From: Pseudorhizobium pelagicum
GTDB taxonomy: Bacteria; Pseudomonadota; Alphaproteobacteria; Rhizobiales; Rhizobiaceae
Assembly: GCA_000722615.1 (NCBI GenBank)
Contig: JOKI01000027.1
Span: 1 to 59,930 of the forward strand
DNA: 59,930 bases
Reading direction: 5' to 3'
Shown here piece by piece: positions 1 to 7,708 of this stretch; position 1 is the stretch's first letter, and every line of letters starts with the position of its first letter. The notes below the pieces were generated by a model. The model was given only the letters and a program-made list of their open reading frames with translations. It did no database searches and was not told the origin of the DNA. The translations under genes were made by a program, and so were the position numbers.

Positions 1-447
1 TGGCGAAGGCAAGCATGACGAGGGAAACGTGGCGATGCCAGCCATGCCATGACCGGGTTTCATTGTGATCGAGTTCGAGCTCGTTCTTGGCAGTCTCGAA
101 GCCGTCTTCGATTGCCCAGCGATGGCCTTCAACGGAAACGAGCGTCTGGATGTCCGTCCCGGCCGGGCACCGGGTCGTGAAGAACGCAAGATCACCGTCG
201 CTGATATTGCGCCGAATGAGGAGGCCACGCGTCCAAAACCCCGATTTTCGTCTCGTCATATTCGTCTGCTTCGAGATCGGCCAGTTCGCAGTAGGCCGAT
301 ATCAAACCTTGTGCCTTTGGTACCGTCACCGGCAGAAAGACGTTGCCACGCACCTGCATCGAGATCGCGCGCGATCTCTTGAGCCGTAACGGCCACCGCA
401 GGTTTGCCCGACCAGGAGCCGAAATGATGGTCACACCAGGGGTCCAA
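1..447 (-). pseudogene. IS701-type DDE transposase remnant, frameshifted and cut by the window edge
   Basis: On the minus strand, pieces of one transposase are spread over three frames. In order they are an upstream piece with AQEIARDL and WQRLSAGDGTKG (about 447-330), a middle piece with CELADLEADEYDETKIG (about 330-240), and a downstream piece with TRGLLIRRNISDGDLAFF, GHRWAIEDGFETAKNELELD and RSWHGWHRHVSLVMLAFA (about 250 to 1). The last piece matches the C-terminal part of IS701-family DDE transposases as I know them, with RWAIE.FE holding the catalytic Glu. At least two frame changes separate the pieces, so the gene is probably dead. It runs off the left edge, so I cannot see its end or terminal repeat. 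Confidence 0.7.
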
Positions 448-464
448 CCGGGGGCATACTCACA

Positions 465-539
465 CGCCGCGCGATCCTTTCTACAGATTTGGAAGCTCCG
501 CTTCCCGAGGTCAATCGCAAGGATATAAGAGCCGCCCAT
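465..539 (-). pseudogene. IS110-type transposase N-terminal scrap
   Basis: A short minus-strand stretch starting at the ATG at 539 reads MGGSYILAIDLGKRSFQICR, followed by KDRAACEY. An acidic residue in a strand of the type LAIDLGK..FQ is typical of the RuvC-like N-terminus of IS110-family transposases. The similarity stops after about 25 residues, where the sequence runs into the IS701-like remnant. It therefore looks like one element inserted in or deleted against another. The family call rests on a short motif. Confidence 0.5.
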
Positions 540-719
540 GGAAACGGAGCGCAAGAAGCGGGGGCAGTCGGTCCCGCTTCCCCTGCGGATCACTATGTTG
601 AAGCTCCTGCGGCTGCTCTCGTTCCGCCTCTGCGCGTCGAAAATCCCCGAAAATTCGACCTGCGGCCGGCGCTGATTTCTCCGATGCTCTTCATCTTCTC
701 AGGATGCACCCTGCTCGTT

Positions 720-986
720 TCACGCCGCCCCGGCGCAACGACAGGCAAATGAACGCACAGAGCTGGCGCTGTCGAGCTTCGTATACCGAAGTTTGGCACC
801 GGTAGCGATCTTGCAAGATTTCTCGAACCGTGTCGCACGGCTGAGAAGGCTCTGACGGCGGTGATCCAGGAAGCCCATATCCAAGGTATGTCGAGCTGCG
901 CGGTCGATGATCTGCTCAAAGGCCATGAGCATGAGCGGCATCTGCAAATCCAACGTTTCCCTGCCTTGCGGAGTGATCGACGACAA
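720..986 (-). CDS. Small helical protein of unknown function, 88 aa
   Basis: I do not recognise this protein. It opens with a TTG at 986, preceded by a strong purine-rich ribosome site (AGGGAGAGGAAGGG, six bases upstream). No ATG is available. The product is mostly helical, with a core LDLQMPLMLMAFEQIID followed by a charged segment rich in Arg and Lys and two Cys near the C-terminus. It lies among insertion-sequence and gene debris, so it could itself be a fragment of a longer gene. The good ribosome site and protein-like composition are the only arguments that it is real. Confidence 0.4.
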   Translation of the reverse strand: MSSITPQGRETLDLQMPLMLMAFEQIIDRAARHTLDMGFLDHRRQSLLSRATRFEKSCKIATGAKLRYTKLDSASSVRSFACRCAGAA

Positions 987-1034
987 GGTGAACCCTTCCT
1001 CTCCCTGCTGAACGGAGGTTTGAGCCTTTTACTC

Positions 1035-1560
1035 GTGAGGCCGGTATCAATTGCTGTACAAGTTCGCCCTCGTTTTTCCCAGAGCGTGCCGCGATGTCGG
1101 CGAGTGATAAATCTCCGGTGGCCGCCATTGAAGCCTGCCGCCTTGAGCTTCTGCACCAAGGCTTCCTGATTGGTGCCCACTAAGGGCGCAACCTGCGACA
1201 GCGGGTTCCTCAGCACAGCATTGTGAATGTTAACTAAGGAGGCCCGCCAGTCCGTCCTCCCGTCGGCTGGGAAACCGGCAAAACATAGTACAGTGAGGCT
1301 GCAACTGAGACCAGTAACGCAATGGCCATTGGTGTCCGACGGAAATAGTTAGTGAATGCGCGCCAGTTTTTCCAAAGATGCAAAACGAACGGCAGGATGA
1401 GCACCATGCTCAGCCACTCGTGCATGCTGTGGAAGTAACTCTGCCCCAAGTGGAAGAAGAGGAAGATCCCGGAGAGGTCCGTATTCTTCGCATCCTCCAT
1501 GGCGCACAGGAATGGCCAGAAACTTTGCCAGCGAGCTAACGTTGTTCTCGGTGCTGAGAA
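1035..1560 (-). pseudogene. DUF4405-like membrane protein gene, broken by frameshifts
   Basis: Three minus-strand frames together resemble one DUF4405-type membrane protein. The best piece (about 1475-1237) has FFHLGQSYFHSMHEWLSMVL, a His-bearing membrane helix, then LHLWKNWRAF, then a second hydrophobic helix MAIALLVSVAASLYYVL. It hits a stop at 1234. The next frame continues with NAVLRNPLSQVAPLVGTNQE, and a third with AATGDLSLADIAARSGKNEG, which look like paired helical repeats of a C-terminal tail. Upstream, a fragment with NNVSSLAKFLAI (about 1560) may be the first membrane helix. At least two frameshifts make it non-functional as read. The family call is from memory of the helix pattern. 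Confidence 0.5.
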
Positions 1561-1690
1561 GCACCGGGTCGGTGGTTCGAACTGGCTCAGGGCAGAGGAG
1601 GGGGAGATTGCGCGGACGCGAGAGGCTCGGATCTCATCAAGGCGAAGAAGGTGGTCGTGACTTTCCTCTGGCCACGCAACGAGCGACTTG

Positions 1691-1728
1691 AACAATGATA
1701 TCACATAAGCTATGTTGATATCATTGTT
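1691..1728. promoter_or_regulatory. Perfect 13-bp inverted repeat upstream of toxin-antitoxin operon
   Basis: AACAATGATATCA (1691-1703) and its exact reverse complement TGATATCATTGTT (1716-1728) flank a 12-base spacer that itself carries CATA/TATG. The repeat ends 18 bases before the antitoxin start. FitA/VapB-type antitoxins bind such palindromes through their ribbon-helix-helix domain together with the toxin, so this is the expected autoregulatory operator. Its AT content contrasts with the flanking DNA. Confidence 0.75.
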
Positions 1729-1746
1729 AGTGGTTAAAATGGGGTC

Positions 1747-2004
1747 GTGAAAATGCCGGCAGTTACCATTCGAAACCTCTCTGACGAAACCCACCGCGCG
1801 TTGCGTGTGAGAGCAGCCCATCATGGCCGAAGCACGGAGGCGGAGATCCGCGACATCCTCGAGGCCGCTGTTCGCCCGTCTCAACGCGTAAAGCTCGGCT
1901 CATTGCTCGCGTCGATCGGTCGTGAGGCCGAACTTTCCAACAGTGACGTTGAAGCTCTGCAGGAGCGCGATAAGACGCAAGCCGAACCAGTGACTTTTGA
2001 ATGA
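1747..2004 (+). CDS. fitA: FitA/VapB-type antitoxin (ribbon-helix-helix)
   Basis: Antitoxin of a type II toxin-antitoxin pair. It binds DNA through an N-terminal ribbon-helix-helix domain and neutralises the PIN-domain toxin with its C-terminal tail. Residues 3-45 (PAVTIRNLSDETHRALRVRA and on to EAEIRDILEAAV) fit the FitA-like RHH pattern. The tail after residue 50 is acidic and polar, as expected for the toxin-binding part. I take the GTG at 1747 as start; the ATG two codons later (1753) is an equally good choice. The stop overlaps the toxin ATG in an ATGA, indicating translational coupling. A perfect inverted repeat lies just upstream and is the likely operator. Confidence 0.85.
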   Translation: MKMPAVTIRNLSDETHRALRVRAAHHGRSTEAEIRDILEAAVRPSQRVKLGSLLASIGREAELSNSDVEALQERDKTQAEPVTFE

Positions 2005-2432
2005 TCTTGATTGACACCAACGTGATATCAGAGCCGTGGAAGCCGGCTCCTGATGCAGCGGTTGTGACTTGGCTGGATGCCCAAGCTATTGAGACCCTCT
2101 TTATCTCTGCAATATCGGTTGCGGAACTTCGGTATGGCATTGCGTCCATGCCGACCGGGCGGCGTCAAACCATCCTCCACAACCGTCTTGAGGATGAGGT
2201 GCTGCCACATTTTTTTGAGCGCATTTTGCCCTTCACCCTAAGCACCTCCCGGTTTTACTCCGAACTGATGGCGGACGCGCGAGCATCCGGTAAAGCGATC
2301 GCCAAGGCTGATGGGTTCATTGCAGCCACAGCTGCAGAGATGGGTCTGGTGGTGGCAACGAGAGACACAAGCCCATTCGCGGCGGCTGGATTAAAAGCAA
2401 TAAATCCGTGGAATGGTCAGAACTTCAACTAA
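2001..2432 (+). CDS. fitB: FitB/VapC-type PIN-domain toxin (ribonuclease)
   Basis: Toxin partner of the pair: a PIN-domain, Mg-dependent endoribonuclease that in this family usually cuts tRNA or rRNA when free. All four acidic active-site residues are present: D5 (with N7 in IDTNV), E42 (VAELRYG), D104 (KADGFIAA) and D122 (ATRDTSPF). At 143 aa it has normal length, so the toxin looks intact. It starts inside the antitoxin stop codon (ATGA at 2001-2004). The pair sits between decayed insertion sequences and tiny unknown genes, a typical accessory location. The real RNA target cannot be read from the sequence. Confidence 0.88.
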   Translation: MILIDTNVISEPWKPAPDAAVVTWLDAQAIETLFISAISVAELRYGIASMPTGRRQTILHNRLEDEVLPHFFERILPFTLSTSRFYSELMADARASGKAIAKADGFIAATAAEMGLVVATRDTSPFAAAGLKAINPWNGQNFN

Positions 2433-2627
2433 GGCGCCGTCGGTTCGAATCCGATCACATCAGGATACTTGTCAATTGTTCCTTCGAGTGGCATCGAATT
2501 TCTCCTTCGTAAGCGGATCCACGGTCTGAGCCCATAGCGATTACCGGCCCGGTCCGCTCGACGTCCGATAGGTGCTCAGCATTATTCGCCGCTCGCACTA
2601 GTTCCGAAACCAGTGTGCTCACGGCCC
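2433..2627. other. Non-coding stretch with a tRNA T-arm-like segment
   Basis: Directly after the toxin stop, 2439-2455 can fold as a tRNA T-arm: a five-pair stem GTCGG/CCGAT around the loop TTCGAAT. It is followed by CACATCA (2456-2462), which could be an acceptor 3' strand, but there is no CCA and no 5' half of a tRNA. This could be an attachment-site scar or chance. A 21-codon minus-strand ORF (2429-2494) behind an AGGAG site covers the same bases and probably reads the T-arm backwards. I see nothing else in this stretch. Confidence 0.3.
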
Positions 2628-2825
2628 TCAATGCGTCGTCCCTTCACGTCTGGCTAGGTAGTGTTTATTCAGGATTTCCACTGCGTCATTTGCTTCCCCA
2701 ATGAGCAGCATGGTCAAAGGCTCGTCGTTGAGCGTGGCGACCTCCCCGTTGAGGATCTCGTAGACCTCCCATGTTCCCAAGCCATCCTCACGCATGCCGT
2801 AGGGGAAGTGAAATCTCGGTTTCAT
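2628..2825 (-). CDS. Small protein of unknown function, 65 aa
   Basis: I do not recognise the family. The product starts MKPRFHFPYGMREDGLGTWE, has a compact alpha/beta-like composition, contains LLIGEANDAVEILN and ends ARREGTTH. I chose the ATG at 2825 because it overlaps the stop of an upstream 27-codon ORF in an ATGA, the same coupling seen between the next pair upstream. A longer reading from 2858 would add 11 residues of poor character. The IGEAN motif recurs in the frameshifted gene at 2902-3080, suggesting two diverged copies of one domain. It is the last of three tightly coupled minus-strand reading frames. Confidence 0.5.
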   Translation of the reverse strand: MKPRFHFPYGMREDGLGTWEVYEILNGEVATLNDEPLTMLLIGEANDAVEILNKHYLARREGTTH

Positions 2826-2905
2826 GCCAAGTCCATCCGACCTTGGATGCTGTCGCAATGCTTTATCTCGCCCTCGCTAATCTGGCGCCAGTCTTTCCAC
2901 ATCAT
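2822..2905 (-). CDS. Very small coupled ORF, 27 aa
   Basis: A 27-codon frame starting with tandem ATG codons at 2905 reads MMWKDWRQISEGEIKHCDSI and ends RMDLA. Its start overlaps the stop of the upstream frame (2902-2905) and its stop overlaps the start of the downstream gene (2822-2825), both as ATGA. That head-to-tail double overlap is the main reason to list it. No family is recognised. It could be a leader or coupling peptide, or the decayed piece of a larger protein. Confidence 0.3.
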   Translation of the reverse strand: MMWKDWRQISEGEIKHCDSIQGRMDLA

Positions 2906-3080
2906 CCGATCCGGCCGATCTCGCGGCACTTCTCCTCAGCAGCTTTGTTCGCTTCGCCGATGTTGAAATGTTTCCTGGGAAATTCGAAAAGCGGCCGCGG
3001 AACACAAATGAGGCTGTGTGATTGAGTTGGTCCAGCGATATCGCCGGCCGCTCTTTCGCCGCTTCAGGTTCAGTCATCAT
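2902..3080 (-). pseudogene. Small gene of unknown function with a probable frameshift
   Basis: From an ATG at 3080 (or 3077), behind a GGAG ribosome site, the minus strand reads MMTEPEAAKERPAISLDQLN then HTASFVFRGRF. At about 2985-2995, in a short T/C run, protein-like sequence jumps to another frame: FEFPRKHFNIGEANKAAEEK then CREIGRIG and stop at 2902. The original frame goes on as Arg/Ser-rich sequence that looks like a shadow. I read this as one gene of about 59 codons with a single-base frameshift. A sequencing or assembly error at the run would give the same picture. The IGEAN motif links it to the gene at 2628-2825. Confidence 0.4.
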
Positions 3081-3211
3081 TCTAACTCCGGTATCTCGTC
3101 TGCTGAAACAGTACCACGGGCGGGCGATACTCCCCAAGCCCAGGATCGGCCTCGCGTCTGCATGTGACGACTCGGGCGCGGTGGTATGGCCGGGGAACGT
3201 AGCGAAGAGGA
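3081..3211. other. Intergenic spacer, no feature recognised
   Basis: Between the small gene cluster and the next minus-strand small gene I see no convincing ORF, hairpin or repeat. The ribosome site GGAG for the gene ending at 2902 lies at its left end. Any promoter for the cluster would have to be here, but no clear -35/-10 pair is visible. Confidence 0.3.
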
Positions 3212-3418
3212 TCAGTCTGGGATCGGCATCGCGACACCTCGGCCGATCGACTGCAGGTATCGTGCGATCTCTAGACGGAGATGATCTCGATCCGCGTACT
3301 CGCGCTCTATCCGCTCTAGCTCTAGCTTCGCCGCCCGACGGGCCTTTGGCGGGAGGTTGATATCGCCTTTGACATAATGGGCGTCCCCGATGGCGCAAAT
3401 ATCGCATCCTGCTGCCAT
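3212..3418 (-). CDS. Small charged protein of unknown function, 68 aa
   Basis: Family not recognised. It begins MAAGCDICAIGDAHYVKGDI, with a C-x-x-C pair near the N-terminus. A strongly charged helix follows (ARRAAKLELERIEREYADRD) and the end is EIARYLQSIGRGVAMPIPD. The amphipathic helix and biased third codon positions look protein-like. No good ribosome site precedes the ATG at 3418, and an upstream start in the same frame gives only low-complexity sequence. It faces the same way as the other small genes here but is separated from them by 130 bases. Confidence 0.45.
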   Translation of the reverse strand: MAAGCDICAIGDAHYVKGDINLPPKARRAAKLELERIEREYADRDHLRLEIARYLQSIGRGVAMPIPD

Positions 3419-3540
3419 CAGTGCGCAAATCCGGGATCTGCTCCTCTCTCCAATCGGTAGAATTCCACCAGGATCTCCGGATGCGGAACAGATGCAGCTA
3501 CCCTGCATCCATCCCACACCCGCGGTAAGCGGAAAACTAG

Positions 3541-4761
3541 CTATGCTGTTGCTTCCATCGCCTGACGAAGATGTTCGTCGATCTTGTCGAGAAATCCGGT
3601 GGTGGTCAGCCACTGCTGGCTAGGGCCGATGAGCAGGGCAAGGTCCTTCGTCATCTGGCCTGCCTCCACCGTGTCGATGCAGACCTTTTCCAGGGTGCTG
3701 GCGAAGCGGGCGAGCTCGGCGTTGTCGTCGAGCTTGGCGCGGTGTGCGAGCCCGCGGGTCCAGGCGAAGATGGACGCGATGGAGTTGGTCGAGGTGGCTT
3801 CGCCCTTCTGGTGCTGCCGGTAATGACGGGTCACGGTGCCGTGGGCGGCTTCTGCCTCAACGGTGCGACCGTCGGGGGTCATGAGCACCGAGGTCATCAG
3901 GCCGAGGGAGCCGAAGCCCTGGGCAACGATATCCGACTGCACGTCGCCGTCGTAGTTCTTGCACGCCCAGACATAGCCGCCGGACCACTTGAGGGCGGCT
4001 GCCACCATGTCGTCGATCAGGCGGTGCTCGTACCAGATCTTGGCATCCTTGAAGCGGTCGGCGAACTCCTCCTCGTAGACAGTCTGGAAGATGTCCTTGA
4101 AGCGACCGTCGTAAACCTTGAGGATCGTGTTTTTGGTCGAGAGATAGACCGGGACCTTGCGCTGCAGACCGTAATTGAGAGAGGCCCGGGCAAAATCTGT
4201 GATGGAATCGTCGAGATTGTACATGCCCATGGCGACCCCGGCGGACGGAGCGTCGTACACCTCCCGCTCGATCACCTGGCCATCGTCACCGACGAATTTC
4301 ATGGAAAGTTTGCCCTTGCCGGGAAACCTGAAGTCCGTGGCGCGGTACTGGTCTCCGAAGGCGTGGCGGCCGACGATGATCGGTTGGGTCCAGCCAGGCA
4401 CGAGGCGCGGCACGTTCTTGGCGATGATCGGCTCGCGGAAGATGACGCCGCCCAGGATGTTGCGGATCGTGCCGTTCGGGCTCTTCCACATCTGCTTCAG
4501 GCCGAATTCCTCGACGCGCTGCTCGTCGGGCGTGATCGTCGCGCACTTGATGCCGACGCCATGCTTCTTGATGGCGTGCGCGGCATCGACCGTCACCTGG
4601 TCGTTCGTCGCATCGCGGTTCTCGACGGACAGATCGTAGTATTCGATGTCCAGATCGAGGTAGGGCAGGATCAGCTTGTCCTTGATGAACTGCCAGATGA
4701 TGCGGGTCATCTCGTCGCCGTCGAGATCGACGACCGGATTGGCTACCTTGATCTTTTGCAT
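3541..4761 (-). CDS. icd: NADP-dependent isocitrate dehydrogenase
   Basis: Oxidatively decarboxylates isocitrate to 2-oxoglutarate in the TCA cycle, reducing NADP, in the cytosol. The 406-aa length and sequence fit the eukaryote-like homodimeric class found in rhizobia. [14 protein letters not shown] is the conserved N-terminus. STKNTILK and [13 protein letters not shown] carry substrate contacts, [20 protein letters not shown] holds the metal-binding Asp residues, and [14 protein letters not shown] is the NADP-binding region. A GAGGAA ribosome site precedes the ATG at 4761. It is a single gene facing left, divergent from the secreted protein gene at 4980. It marks the border between the accessory left end and the conserved chromosome. 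Confidence 0.97.
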   Translation of the reverse strand: MQKIKVANPVVDLDGDEMTRIIWQFIKDKLILPYLDLDIEYYDLSVENRDATNDQVTVDAAHAIKKHGVGIKCATITPDEQRVEEFGLKQMWKSPNGTIRNILGGVIFREPIIAKNVPRLVPGWTQPIIVGRHAFGDQYRATDFRFPGKGKLSMKFVGDDGQVIEREVYDAPSAGVAMGMYNLDDSITDFARASLNYGLQRKVPVYLSTKNTILKVYDGRFKDIFQTVYEEEFADRFKDAKIWYEHRLIDDMVAAALKWSGGYVWACKNYDGDVQSDIVAQGFGSLGLMTSVLMTPDGRTVEAEAAHGTVTRHYRQHQKGEATSTNSIASIFAWTRGLAHRAKLDDNAELARFASTLEKVCIDTVEAGQMTKDLALLIGPSQQWLTTTGFLDKIDEHLRQAMEATA

Positions 4762-4979
4762 GGATTCCTCTTCGAATACGGGCAGGGATGGCTATCCCCG
4801 GATTGGACATGGATCGGCTGCGCTATAGCATCCACGGCCCGGAACGCAAAGCCATACGCAGGATCCGAGTGGCATTTAACCGCGCCCCCGACGTCTGATC
4901 CGGCCGTTCCATTTGGATATTGCCAATCCGGCGCGCTCGGATAATCTGCCGCCACACGCAACCCGATCGGACCTCCACC

Positions 4980-5516
4980 ATGCGGAACGTCATCCTCGCC
5001 GCTGCCCTCAGCCTTGTCGCCGGCCTTGCATCGGCCGCGGAACCCGTCGATCCGGTGCGCGAGGTGATGGACATCACGGTAAGCAACTGGGGCAGTGCCG
5101 AGAGCGAGTGGCGTTACATCTTCGACGCGGAGCCGCTGCAGCGCCTGTTCAGCCAGCGCTTCCGGGCCGCCTATGTCGAAGCCTCCAAGAAGCCTGCCTA
5201 TGAGACCGATGACGGCGGTCCCGGCGATCCCTTCGGCTATGATGTCGTTACCGCCTCCCAGGATGGTTGCCCGCTGGAGGATGTCGCGATCGACGCCGCA
5301 GGCGGCGAGGAAAACGGCGTCACGACCGTCAAGGTGCGCTTCAAGCTCTGGCGCTGCCTCGACCAGGCGGAACTGAAGGACAGCACGGACGAGGTGCATT
5401 TCGACGTGGTGGCGGAAAATGGCGGTTATGTCATCGACGACATCCACCGGGTCTCTCCGGACAACCGCGATTCCGTCGTGGAGGAGATGAAGCAACTCGC
5501 TCTCGGAACCGATTGA
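4980..5516 (+). CDS. Secreted DUF3828-like protein
   Basis: A 178-aa protein of unknown function, predicted to be exported. Residues 1-19 ([19 protein letters not shown]) form a clear Sec signal peptide with an AxA cleavage site before AEPVDP. The mature part has an alpha+beta pattern with [18 protein letters not shown] and a closing [16 protein letters not shown], which resembles DUF3828/NTF2-like periplasmic proteins. Two Cys (about 91 and 122) could form a disulfide. I chose the ATG at 4980 because it starts the signal peptide. It is divergent from icd and runs toward rpsB, 200 bases away, so it is probably its own transcript. Confidence 0.7.
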   Translation: MRNVILAAALSLVAGLASAAEPVDPVREVMDITVSNWGSAESEWRYIFDAEPLQRLFSQRFRAAYVEASKKPAYETDDGGPGDPFGYDVVTASQDGCPLEDVAIDAAGGEENGVTTVKVRFKLWRCLDQAELKDSTDEVHFDVVAENGGYVIDDIHRVSPDNRDSVVEEMKQLALGTD

Positions 5517-5562
5517 GCGACCCACGGGGCCGCCTGATCTCGGGTTATTTTCCGCAATACCC

Positions 5563-5591
5563 TTGCCTTTGCGAGGGATCGCCTGTATGCG
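5563..5591 (+). promoter_or_regulatory. Candidate promoter for rpsB-tsf
   Basis: TTGCCT (5563-5568) and TATGCG (5586-5591) are separated by exactly 17 bases, about 125 bases before the rpsB start. The -35 resembles TTGACA. The -10 is weak. It is the best sigma-70-type candidate in the 200-base gap. The remaining leader is long and could host S2 autoregulation, but I cannot identify a defined structure. Confidence 0.35.
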
Positions 5592-5715
5592 CACCACCAT
5601 TCCACACGTAAGGCATGGGATGTTCCGGGAGAAATCCGGACTGTTCCGCCGGTGGCATTCTCGAAGAGGGTGCTGTTCGCCTTGCGGAGGTTCAACCGGA
5701 AAAGGAGAAAAAGGC

Positions 5716-6519
5716 ATGTCACTGCCTGATTTTAGCATGCGCCAGCTTCTGGAAGCCGGCGTTCACTTCGGTCACCAGACCCACCGCTGGAACCCGAAGA
5801 TGAAGCCCTACATCTTCGGCGATCGCAGCAACATCCACATCATCGATCTGGCACAGACCGTGCCGATGCTGTCGCGCGCCCTGCAGGCCATCTCGGACAC
5901 CGTTGCCCGTGGCGGCCGCGTTCTGTTCGTCGGCACCAAACGCCAGGCATCCGAACTGATCGCCGATTCGGCGAAGCGTTCGGCCCAGTACTACGTCAAC
6001 TCCCGCTGGCTCGGCGGCATGATGACCAACTGGAAGACCATCTCGAACTCGATCCAGCGCCTGCGCAAGCTCGATGAGATCCTCGCGTCTGACGCATCGG
6101 GCTTCACCAAGAAGGAACGCCTCAACCTGGAGCGTGAACGCGAGAAGCTTGACAAGGCTCTCGGCGGTATCCGCGACATGGGCGGCACTCCGGACCTGAT
6201 GTTCATCATCGACACGAACAAGGAAAAGATTGCTATCGACGAAGCCAAGCGCCTGGGCATCCCGGTCGTCGCCATCATCGATTCCAATTGCGATCCGGAC
6301 CTCATCGACTACCCGATCCCGGGCAACGACGACGCCTCGCGCGCCATCGCTCTGTACTGCGACCTGATTGCTCGCGCTGCCATCGACGGCATCGCACGCC
6401 AGCAGGGCGCATCCGGGCGTGATCTCGGCGCGTCTTCCGAAGCTCTGGTCGAACCGGCGCTCGAAGGCGAAGCCGTGGCTGAAGCCGAAGCCGTGGCCGA
6501 GCCTCAGGCACAGGCCTGA
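5716..6519 (+). CDS. rpsB: 30S ribosomal protein S2
   Basis: Small-subunit ribosomal protein S2 (267 aa). The N-terminus [20 protein letters not shown] and the later [13 protein letters not shown] and [13 protein letters not shown] are diagnostic S2 segments. I start at 5716, behind AAAGGAGAAAAAGGC, not at the longer upstream frame. After the S2 fold the protein has a C-terminal tail of about 30 residues rich in Ala, Glu and Val ([18 protein letters not shown]), longer than in enterobacteria but common in alphaproteobacteria. It is followed by tsf, as in most bacteria, with a hairpin between them that may tune the ratio of the two products. Confidence 0.97.
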   Translation: MSLPDFSMRQLLEAGVHFGHQTHRWNPKMKPYIFGDRSNIHIIDLAQTVPMLSRALQAISDTVARGGRVLFVGTKRQASELIADSAKRSAQYYVNSRWLGGMMTNWKTISNSIQRLRKLDEILASDASGFTKKERLNLEREREKLDKALGGIRDMGGTPDLMFIIDTNKEKIAIDEAKRLGIPVVAIIDSNCDPDLIDYPIPGNDDASRAIALYCDLIARAAIDGIARQQGASGRDLGASSEALVEPALEGEAVAEAEAVAEPQAQA

Positions 6520-6526
6520 TCCTTTC

Positions 6527-6552
6527 GAGGGGCGGCGTCCGCGCCGCCTCTC
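6527..6552 (+). terminator. Hairpin between rpsB and tsf (attenuator-like)
   Basis: GGCGGCG (6531-6537), loop TCCG, and CGCCGCC (6542-6548) pair perfectly. The stem extends outward to GAGG/CTCTC with one mismatch. No U-tract follows, so it is more likely a partial terminator or processing site between rpsB and tsf than a full stop. Confidence 0.45.
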
Positions 6553-6686
6553 GTCCTCCGGGTCGAGGCAAGCCTCCCCGCGAAGGGTCTTCATTACCCT
6601 GTCATATTTCCGGGTACATTCGTCCCCAACGCTGCCTTCGCCGATGATCTTCCGGCCGAGGCGATCTTGAAAACAAGAGGCACATA

Positions 6687-7613
6687 ATGACCGAAATCAC
6701 AGCCGCAATGGTGAAGGAACTGCGCGAGAAGTCTGGCGCAGGCATGATGGACTGCAAGAAGGCGCTTGCCGAAAACAATGGCGACATGGAAGCTGCGATC
6801 GACTGGCTGCGCGCCAAGGGCATCGCCAAGGCCGACAAGAAGTCCGGCCGCACCGCAGCCGAAGGTCTGATCGGCATCGCCAGCACCGGCACGACGGCTG
6901 TCGTCGTCGAGGTCAACTCGGAAACCGATTTCGTGGCCCGCAACGATGCCTTCCAGGACCTGGTCCGCGGCATCGCCCAGGTTGCCCTGTCCACCGACGG
7001 TTCGGTCGATGCGCTCAGCGCGGCGACCTACCCGGCATCGGGCAAGTCCGTCACGGACACCATCAAGGACTCCATCGCGACCATCGGCGAAAACATGAGC
7101 CTGCGTCGTTCGGCACTGCTGTCCGTCGATGATGGTGTCGTTGCCACCTACGTCCACAATGCCGTTGCCGACAACCTCGGCAAGCTTGGCGTTCTCGTCG
7201 CCCTGAAGTCGACCGGCAACAAGGACGCGCTGGCTGTCATCGGCCGCCAGGTCGCCATGCACATCGCAGCGACTGCGCCGCTCGCCATCCGGGCCGACGA
7301 AGTCGACGCGGCCGTCGCCGAGCGCGAGCGCAACGTCTTCATCGAGCAGTCGCGCGAATCGGGCAAGCCGGAGAACATCATCGAGAAGATGGTCGAAGGC
7401 CGCATGCGCAAGTTCTTCGAGGAAGTCGCTCTGCTGTCGCAGGCCTTCGTCATCAACCCGGACCTCACTGTCGGCGCGGCCGTCAAGGAAGCCGAGAAGG
7501 AAGTCGGCGCACCGATCGAAGTCACCGGCATGGTCCGTCTTCTGCTCGGCGAAGGCGTCGAAAAGGAAGAATCCGACTTCGCGGCCGAAGTGGCTGCCGC
7601 CGCCAAAGGCTGA
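6687..7613 (+). CDS. tsf: Elongation factor Ts
   Basis: Guanine-nucleotide exchange factor that recycles EF-Tu from GDP to GTP form during translation (308 aa). [20 protein letters not shown] is the conserved N-terminal UBA-like module. [16 protein letters not shown] carries the TDFV motif that contacts EF-Tu. The dimerisation core and C-terminal module follow at full length. It lies 167 bases after rpsB, with which it is usually co-transcribed, and is followed by a strong hairpin before pyrH. Confidence 0.97.
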   Translation: MTEITAAMVKELREKSGAGMMDCKKALAENNGDMEAAIDWLRAKGIAKADKKSGRTAAEGLIGIASTGTTAVVVEVNSETDFVARNDAFQDLVRGIAQVALSTDGSVDALSAATYPASGKSVTDTIKDSIATIGENMSLRRSALLSVDDGVVATYVHNAVADNLGKLGVLVALKSTGNKDALAVIGRQVAMHIAATAPLAIRADEVDAAVAERERNVFIEQSRESGKPENIIEKMVEGRMRKFFEEVALLSQAFVINPDLTVGAAVKEAEKEVGAPIEVTGMVRLLLGEGVEKEESDFAAEVAAAAKG

Positions 7614-7641
7614 CCCGGCGCAACTATCCCGGTAAAACGAC

Positions 7642-7671
7642 AAGGGCACCGCGTGACAACGCGGTGCCCTT
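7642..7671 (+). terminator. Strong hairpin after tsf
   Basis: AAGGGCACCGCG (7642-7653) and CGCGGTGCCCTT (7660-7671) are perfect 12-bp arms around the loop TGACAA. The 3' arm ends in TT but there is no long U-tract. It lies between tsf and pyrH and probably ends most rpsB-tsf transcripts. Confidence 0.7.
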
Positions 7672-7708
7672 CGTGTATCGGCAAGCCGGTTCATTGTCAG
7701 GAGTACCC

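Noticed and set aside
2429..2494. 21-codon minus-strand gene with AGGAG site
   Set aside because: It reads through the T-arm-like segment, giving the GFEPT sequence typical of antisense tRNA translation. Not enough support for a gene.
3571..4944. 457-codon plus-strand frame over icd
   Set aside because: Antisense shadow of icd. No conserved motif, and the icd reading is unambiguous.
4920..4979. Longer N-terminus for the secreted DUF3828-like protein
   Set aside because: The extra 20 residues are Arg-rich and would bury the signal peptide, which starts exactly at the ATG at 4980.
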